This document shows, in pieces, positions 58,861-64,000 of a stretch of 64,000 bases of DNA (its first letter is position 1; every line of letters begins with the position of its first letter). The translations under genes and the position numbers were made by a program. The DNA is taken from NCBI RefSeq assembly GCF_902806685.2, contig NC_048563.1:372001-436000 (forward strand), written 5' to 3'. The notes beneath the pieces are model-generated. The model did not search any database. It worked only from the letters and a program-made list of their open reading frames with translations, and was not told the origin of the DNA. This DNA comes from Maniola hyperantus (lineage: Eukaryota > Arthropoda > Insecta > Lepidoptera > Nymphalidae).

Positions 58861-59325
58861 TCTTACTTTGAAAATTTTAATTTTTTTTTCATACCTATTT
58901 ATTTTATGAATTGATATTGTTTTGAGTATGATAAATTTATGAACAAAATGATGTAAAATAAATAAATTATTGTAATAGGAGATATTGATTGTATTTGAAA
59001 TTAACGTATTAGATAATAAAAGCTTTTTTATTATATTTATTTTTCACAGTCCTTTTTTTGGGCAGTTGTAAAGTTGCAGGTACAAAGTTATTAAACGGAC
59101 GCAGTCGCGAGCATTAATCTAGCCATCTCGTAAATGATGTGAAACCGATCATCTCCCGTTCATCTGCCGCCTCTCAAACCATGATTTATTATGTAAAGCG
59201 AAATGTTAATCGTGGCATATGAAAGTTAAAAGTAAAAGTGGTAATGTTTTGATTAGCTCAAAACGGACTGCATGTTATAATTTATTGTGTAGTAAATACC
59301 GTAGGATTTGCAATAGATATAATTA

Positions 59326-59548
59326 TGTTACTAGCTTATGACTTCGTCCGCGTGGACTACACAAATTTCCAGACCATAGGGTAGACAATTGCTAATGCGC
59401 GTGGCCGCTATTTTAGTGACGTCAGCGTTAGACTGACGTTTCGAGCTGATGGTACCTATATTTTTATTTGGGCTGACGGCAAAATGACGTAATTCCGATC
59501 TTAATGAGACATGGTTACAGCGCAATAGCAATTTGCGGGTACTTATAT
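59326..59548. mobile_element. R3 head and M2 MITE
   Basis: 59326-59378 R3 (CTTATGACTTCGTCCGCGTG). 59382-59548 M2 (CAATTGCTAATGCGCGTGGC to GCAATTTGCGGGTACTTATA) with GTGACGTCAGCG. Confidence 0.7.
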
Positions 59549-59736
59549 TCAACTTTTTGCTGTAATTAAAATCTATGTAGACAACATTATAAACAATCTG
59601 CAGCTTCCGAGTCAGCAAAAACTGTGGGTGTGGGAGCCGCTCGTGATGAGCAACACAATGACTACACAATTACAGAATCTTATTATCTGGGATTCCGGAG
59701 CGAGGGGTGGGAATGTAATCTATCGATATCTCAATA

Positions 59737-59825
59737 TATAAAAGGAAAAGGTGACTGACTGACTGACTGACTGATCTGTTAGTATCAGCACAGCTCAAAC
59801 TACTGGACGGATCGGGCTGAAAGGG
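59737..59825 (-). repeat. R3 end fragment
   Basis: ATATAAAAGGAAAAGGTGAC, four GACT units, and CAGCTCAAACTACTGGACGG. 59826-60115 beyond it is unassigned. Confidence 0.65.
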
Positions 59826-60119
59826 AAATGCGCCCATTCGTCAAGTATTAGAGGCGCCGGGATAACCTAACTAGGTCTAGGTCATATTTTTATGAGACTC
59901 CACAATGGCACCTCATTGGCACCGACCCCAAAAAATATTATTATGGAACTATATCAACTCTTGTATACATAATATATTCGGTAATAAATTAAATTATTTT
60001 TCAATTTTTAGTGTTTGTGTATCAAAGTCGGTTTTTATTTTTTTTGTAATTTTTTTTATTTCACAATTTTTAGTGGCCCCATGGTATTAAAATATGCTAT
60101 GCCTGGTTAAAAATCTACT

Positions 60120-60390
60120 GTTTACTAAGCTATTATACTGATCGCGAGCAATTTACTCTTATCCGTTGAGGAGTTTTCATTATCTATCTTCGAAGATGTT
60201 CATCAGATCTTCACCAAATTTAAATGGGACCAACTTTGAAGTATACCCTTTCAAACAAAAAAAGAATTTTCAAAATCGGTCCAGGCGTCTTCGAGTAATC
60301 CGGTAACATACATAAAAATTAAAAAATGGAAAAAAGATTCCGACGAATTGAGAACCTCCTCCTTTTTTTGAAGTCGGTTATAAAAAGCTT
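60120..60390 (+). repeat. Unnamed dispersed repeat ending TTTTTGAAGTCGGTT
   Basis: ATCAGATCTTCACCAAATTT, ATGGGACCAACTTTGAAGTA, GAATTGAGAACCTCCTCCTT and TTTTTTGAAGTCGGTTATAA. An inverted shard is at about 61758-61800 (TTTTAACCGACTTCCATAAA). Confidence 0.55.
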
Positions 60391-60716
60391 GATTTTACAT
60401 TAAAAAAAATTGTCGTACCTATTAATACTAAGACACAAAATTCTCAATAATGTAGGGTGTCCGGCCTTTCTACCCAAATGTCCGGCCAAACTGGCTGGTC
60501 TGTCCGGCTATTAGGTTTGGTGACCTGGCAACCCTAGCTAGAACCCTAGTCATACATAGATCGCTAAAATCATAACCATTCTTAAGCCTTGCCGTACTCG
60601 GTACGGACGGAACGACATTTCCTAAAGATTAGTTCCTCACATACCAAGCGAGGTATGTGAATAAAAACACGGGAAACACATGATAAAATTACCTCCACCA
60701 TCCCATAGTATAGTAA

Positions 60717-61195
60717 CTAGCGACCCGCCCCGGCTTCGCATGGGTGCAATGTAGATCGCCTCGGAAACTCTCAAATGAGAGGATTTTTTCCGACCTAATT
60801 CACATTATTCCAATTTCTCTAGGGATCTCTAATTTTTGAGAATAAAATATAGCTCATGGCTACTTGCTAATAATTTAGCTTTCTATAGGTGAAAGAATTT
60901 TTAAAATCAATTGAGTAGTTTTTGAGTTTATCCTACGTTTTTCTGATGATATTTGTTAATTTTGTGATGCAAGCTTGATTTATTCCGACATTTTGTTTCA
61001 AATATCGTCATATTTCAACAAATTAACACAAACCAATATAAAACTATAGCTATAAACCTTCCTCTTGAATCACTCTATCTATTGGTGAAAACCGCATTAA
61101 TATCCGTTGCGTAGTTTAAAACATCTACTCGTTCATACATACAGACACCCAGCGGGAAGCGACTTTATTTTATACAGACTTATACTATGTAGAGA
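60717..61195 (-). mobile_element. Helitron-like element (Lep1-type), inverted
   Basis: CTAGCGACCCGCCCCGGCTT at the left, TTATACTATGTAGAGA at the right, CCGCATTAATATCCGTTGCG inside. A second family-like segment in the centre (TATTTGTTAATTTTGTGATG) is shared with 25030-25130. Confidence 0.65.
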
Positions 61196-61410
61196 TAGAA
61201 CAGTTCACAGGTCATCCAAAAACACCATAGACAATGTAGTCAGTCCTCTCGCCGCTCGCACGGCCGACGCGGGGTGAACTAGTTCATAGAGCTGGGAACT
61301 GAGATGTCGATGCATTGCCTACTCGTATCGCTTGTTAGCACGAGCAAGGTGCAAGATAGAAAGTTTACAATAAAGTATTGGACTGTAGTAATAAAATGAC
61401 GTGTTTTTTT

Positions 61411-61740
61411 AGGGTTCCGTACCTCAAAAGGATAAACGGAACCCTTTGATGTCTGTCTGTCTGTTTGTCCGTCTGTCCGTCGTGTCTGTGAAGAAAACCT
61501 ATAGGGTACTTCCCGTCGACCTAGAATTATGAAATTCGGTATCACTACCCATATTATAAATGCGAAAGTGTGTTGGTTTGTCCCTCAATCACGTCGCAAC
61601 GGAGCAACTGATCGACGTCATTTTTTGCATGGATATAGTTTAAGACCTGGAGAATGACATAGGCTACTTTTTATCCCGGAAAATCAAAGAGATCCCACAG
61701 GATTTTTAAAAACCTAAATCCAGAAGGAAGCCGTATAGGA
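61411..61740 (-). repeat. R2 end fragment then R1, both inverted
   Basis: 61411-61540: GGGTTCCGTACCTCAAAAGG, TCTGTCCG repeats and GGGTACTTCCCGTCGACCTA. 61553-61735: ATTATAAATGCGAAAGTGTG, TTTATCCCGGAAAATCAAAG and ATCCAGAAGGAAGCCGT. Confidence 0.65.
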
Positions 61741-62033
61741 TATTTTACGGGTTCCTTTTTAACCGACTTCCATAAAGGAAGTGGTTCTCAATTCAGCCCG
61801 TTTCTTTTTATTTTATGTATGGTACTTACATCGATTTTTTCGAGGTTTCTGGACCGATTCGCAAATATATTTTTTTCCTTTTAAGGTACGTAACCCTAAA
61901 ATGTTCAAATAGTAGGTATAGTATTATGGATTTTTTTAGTTTAAAGATTAAAATAAGGGGAATCCGACCGAATTCTATGATGAATAGTCATAAATATATT
62001 GTCTTCTTCTGTTCTTCTGTTTCCAGTGGGCAG

Positions 62034-62126
62034 TGGTGCTGCTCGCGCTGGTGCTGGTGGCGGCTGAGGAGGATCCTCAGGGCAAGGACGGAGACCAGGA
62101 CCTGGTCGCGGAGGCCTCACAGAACG
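62034..62126 (+). CDS. Secreted-protein exon: signal peptide and acidic stretch
   Basis: Two AGs end a TTCTTCTGTTCTTCTGTTTC tract, at 62026 and 62033. Only the second keeps the frame from the MEA exon; the first would need a phase-0 partner. Donor ACG/GTATAC at 62127. Confidence 0.65.
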
Positions 62127-62990
62127 GTATACCCTTTCTATATTTTTCCTAATCATTTTCGTTTTCTTGACGACCTTACCTGGCGCAGTGGTAAGCGCTG
62201 TGGTCTTATCAGTGGGAAGTCCTGGGTTCAATTCCCGGCAGGAGAAATTTGGTCTGGTCTGGTCTGGTGGGAGGCTTCGACCGTTGCTAGCTACCACCCT
62301 ACGTGGCAAAGCCGTGCCGCCAAGCAAATTGTAGCCTGTGGGCATAGCCACCATGAACCAAACTTCATAGTCGCTAATCGTTCCTCTCTGTGTTGGGGGA
62401 CAATATGCAGAGAAACTTTAGGGTTTTTATAAAATAACGAGGGTCTGGCACGCGCTGGCTATTTTATTTATTTTAAAAAAGAATATTAGCCATGTTAAAT
62501 GACTAATATTCCCCTTTCCTCTCCAATTAAGCGTCAGGCTTGTGCTAGGAGTAGGTACGACAATAGTGCAACAGGCGGGGTTTGAACCGTCGACCTTTCG
62601 GTTTTCAGTCCACTCCTATACCGGTTGAGTTATTGAGGCACTAATTGTTATTAAAAAAAGAATATTAGCCATGTTAAATGACTAATATTCCCCTTTCCTC
62701 TCCAACTAAGCGTCAAGCTTGTGCTAGGAGTAGGTACGACAAAAGTGCAACGTGCGGGGTTTGAACCGTCGACCTTTCGGACCTTCGACCTTCTCTCTAG
62801 AATCGGTACAATATTCTCCTGATCGATACAGTTTCGTTAATACATTTTTATCAAACAATTTTACTTCAAAACATCTTAACAAATGTTTCAGGAGCACAGA
62901 CACAGAAGCGGGAGGCTGGGCTATCCAACTCTTACGGCGAACCCCTCCCGCCCGACGCGTACGGACCTCCCTTGAACATACCTAATATTG
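62034..62990 (+). CDS. Small secreted, cuticle-like protein (two exons; continues right)
   Basis: Exons 62034-62126 and 62892-62990 join in phase 1. With the tentative first exon they read MEAVVLLALVLVAAEEDPQG, KDGDQDLVAEASQN, GAQTQKREAGLSNSYGEPLP and PDAYGPPLNIPNI. Residues 1-14 or so are a clear signal peptide. The mature part is acidic, then Pro/Tyr/Gly-rich (SYGEPLPPDAYGPPLN), like insect cuticle or other extracellular matrix proteins. A KR pair could be a processing site. The last exon seen ends at a consensus donor (G/GTGAGT at 62991), and no later exon is visible before 64000. I do not recognise the exact gene. Confidence 0.6.
62168..62345 (+). repeat. SINE-A 5' part in the secreted-protein intron
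   Basis: GACGACCTTACCTGGCGCAG, TCCTGGGTTCAATTCCCGGC and GCAAAGCCGTGCCGCCAAGC. Cut by the repeat at 62346-62457 (shared with 20581-20715). Confidence 0.75.
62475..62637 (-). repeat. SINE-C copy, first of an adjacent pair
   Basis: AAGAATATTAGCCATGTTAA to ACCGGTTGAGTTATTGAGGC, inverted, in the secreted-protein intron. Confidence 0.8.
62655..62782 (-). repeat. SINE-C copy, second of the pair, head missing
   Basis: AAGAATATTAGCCATGTTAA to TTGAACCGTCGACCTTTCGG. Same orientation, 17 bp after the first copy, cut in the B-box region. Confidence 0.8.
62892..62990 (+). CDS. Secreted-protein exon: Pro/Tyr/Gly-rich part
   Basis: The acceptor AAATGTTTCAG ends at 62891. Encodes AQTQKREAGLSNSYGEPLPP and DAYGPPLNIPNI. 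Donor GTGAGT. It is GC-rich between SINE and LINE debris. Confidence 0.65.
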
Positions 62991-63006
62991 GTGAGTGACA
63001 TACCTA

Positions 63007-63350
63007 CATCCGAGACATGGTCGCTAACTATGGGCCTCATAAGAAAGCTCAGAGTCACTCAGCGGGCGATGGAGAGAGCTATGTGCGGAGTTTCTCTACG
63101 TCATCACATCAGACATGAGGAGATCCGTAGGAGAACTAGAGTAACCGACATAGCACAACGGGTTGCGAAGCTGAAGTGGCAATGGGCAGGGCACATAGTT
63201 CGTACAACCGATACACGTTGGGGTCCCAAGGTGCTGGAATGGCAACCTCGCACGGAGCCGCTGGATGGCGGCGACGCAAGACCGTGGCATGTGGAAGTCC
63301 CTACAAGAGACATACGTCTAGCAGTGAACGTCTATCGGTTGATGAAGATG
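63007..63350 (+). pseudogene. LINE-1 (RTE-like) reverse-transcriptase fragment
   Basis: ETWSLTMGLIRKLRVTQRAM, ERAMCGVSLRHHIRHEEIRR and GHIVRTTDTRWGPKVLEW, then a deletion (no RSVGRPPTRW segment) before LDGGDARPWHVE. It begins 16 bp after a splice donor of the secreted-protein gene. Confidence 0.8.
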
Positions 63351-63489
63351 ATGATCGATCCATCAATTTATCCATTCATAATCTGGAACGAAGTTATGTC
63401 CCACATCAAATTTTCCCCCATCATCCCCATGTAGCTTTGGCTGAATTATTTATTTACAGAAGGCGGAGAATCGTGATGATCGCCTCTTA

Positions 63490-63684
63490 TTAAATATCAC
63501 TTGCTTTAACGGTGAAAGAAAACATCGCGAGGAAACCTGCATGCCTGAGAGTTCTCCATAATGTTCTCAAAGATGTGTGAAGTCTGCCAATCCGCATTTG
63601 GCCAGCGTGACGAGCTATGGCCTAAATCCTTCTCATTCTGAGAGGAGACCTGTGCTCAGTAGTGGGCTGGTGATGGGTTGATCA
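63490..63684 (+). repeat. SINE-B, head missing
   Basis: AATATCACTTGCTTTAACGG, GAGAGTTCTCCATAATGTTC and GTAGTGGGCTGGTGATGGGT, followed by a T-run that belongs to the next element. Confidence 0.75.
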
Positions 63685-63689
63685 TTTTT

Positions 63690-64000
63690 TTTTTTTTTTT
63701 TTATATCTAATTAGAACGGCAGTGCCACTTACACTAACTAGATGATTAATAATAAATTTAAATACAAATAAAGGTACAAGAAAAAAGACATAAAATACAA
63801 AACGATAAAAAATCAAAGGATTTTGAATATGTACGCTGAGAACATTGAATGACATATTCATGCAATGCTCTCAGCGTACTTCAGTAACTCCCGAACCAGT
63901 ATTATAGACCCATCATTAAATGGGTCCCATTGAGCATTATTGTCCAAAAGCGCGTTGAATGATGCTAATGAACGGGGTATAGGTGACATAGATCTAGCAA
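63690..64000 (-). pseudogene. LINE-3 3' end, inverted, runs off the window
   Basis: The inverse of 46310-46660: TTTGAATATGTACGCTGAGA with CTCTCAGCGTACTTCAGTAA (hairpin), then the polymerase C-terminus (LLDNNAQWDPF region). It preserves both hairpin arms. Confidence 0.75.

Noticed and set aside
61941..62432. Long overlapping ORFs on both strands across 61.8-62.4 kb
   Set aside because: They run through an exon, a splice donor and a SINE-A copy. The real coding part is only the short exon at 62034-62126.

Overview
The window looks like AT-rich nuclear DNA from a moth or butterfly (Lepidoptera). The evidence is intron-containing genes with canonical GT-AG splice sites, an insect-type Cdc25 gene, a nuclear copy of insect mitochondrial DNA (cox3-trnG-nad3 order, TGA read as Trp), and tRNA-derived SINE, RTE-like LINE, Helitron-like and MITE families of the kind that fill lepidopteran genomes. 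No bacterial-type operon, CRISPR array or rRNA gene is visible. The species cannot be named from this sequence alone.

Three genes are supported. (1) 1-5254, plus strand: the 3' part of a Cdc25 (string/twine-type) M-phase phosphatase gene. Five exons give 738 codons ending in the HC-x5-R catalytic domain. The N-terminal regulatory part carries an unusual array of about sixteen 14-residue repeats, and a roughly 20-bp tandem array follows the stop codon. (2) 26522-19286, minus strand: a complete gene with one 5'-UTR exon and six coding exons whose phases all agree. It encodes a 468-residue Ser/Arg/Lys-rich protein that I do not recognise. (3) 58634-62990 and probably beyond, plus strand: the start of a small secreted, cuticle-like protein gene. 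Its second and third exons join cleanly; its first exon is tentative.

Most of the rest is mobile DNA. The best structure is at 10830-17135: two 435-bp direct repeats that look identical, begin TG and end CA, and are flanked by the 4-bp duplication ATAG. The whole unit is inserted inside a Tc1/mariner-like MITE whose terminal inverted repeat becomes perfect when the insert is removed. This is a young LTR retrotransposon with no recognisable gag or pol. Its 5.4-kb interior holds spaced GTCACACAGA tandem arrays (22-bp and 25-bp periods), other transposon fragments and a GC-rich patch. It resembles a large retrotransposon derivative (LARD).

Other notable pieces are a 286-bp solo LTR inside a SINE (38724-39009), hAT-type MITEs with 8-bp target duplications (30674, 53216, 55410), a 5'-truncated LINE with a readable reverse transcriptase inserted in a SINE (49207-50632), the C-terminal part of a reverse-transcriptase element with a restriction-like endonuclease motif (57499-58548), and a NUMT at 34563-35012. 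Family labels (SINE-A/B/C, R1, R2, R3, M1-M10, LINE-1 to LINE-4) are defined at first use and are my own. Their assignment rests on repeated copies inside this window, not on a database search.
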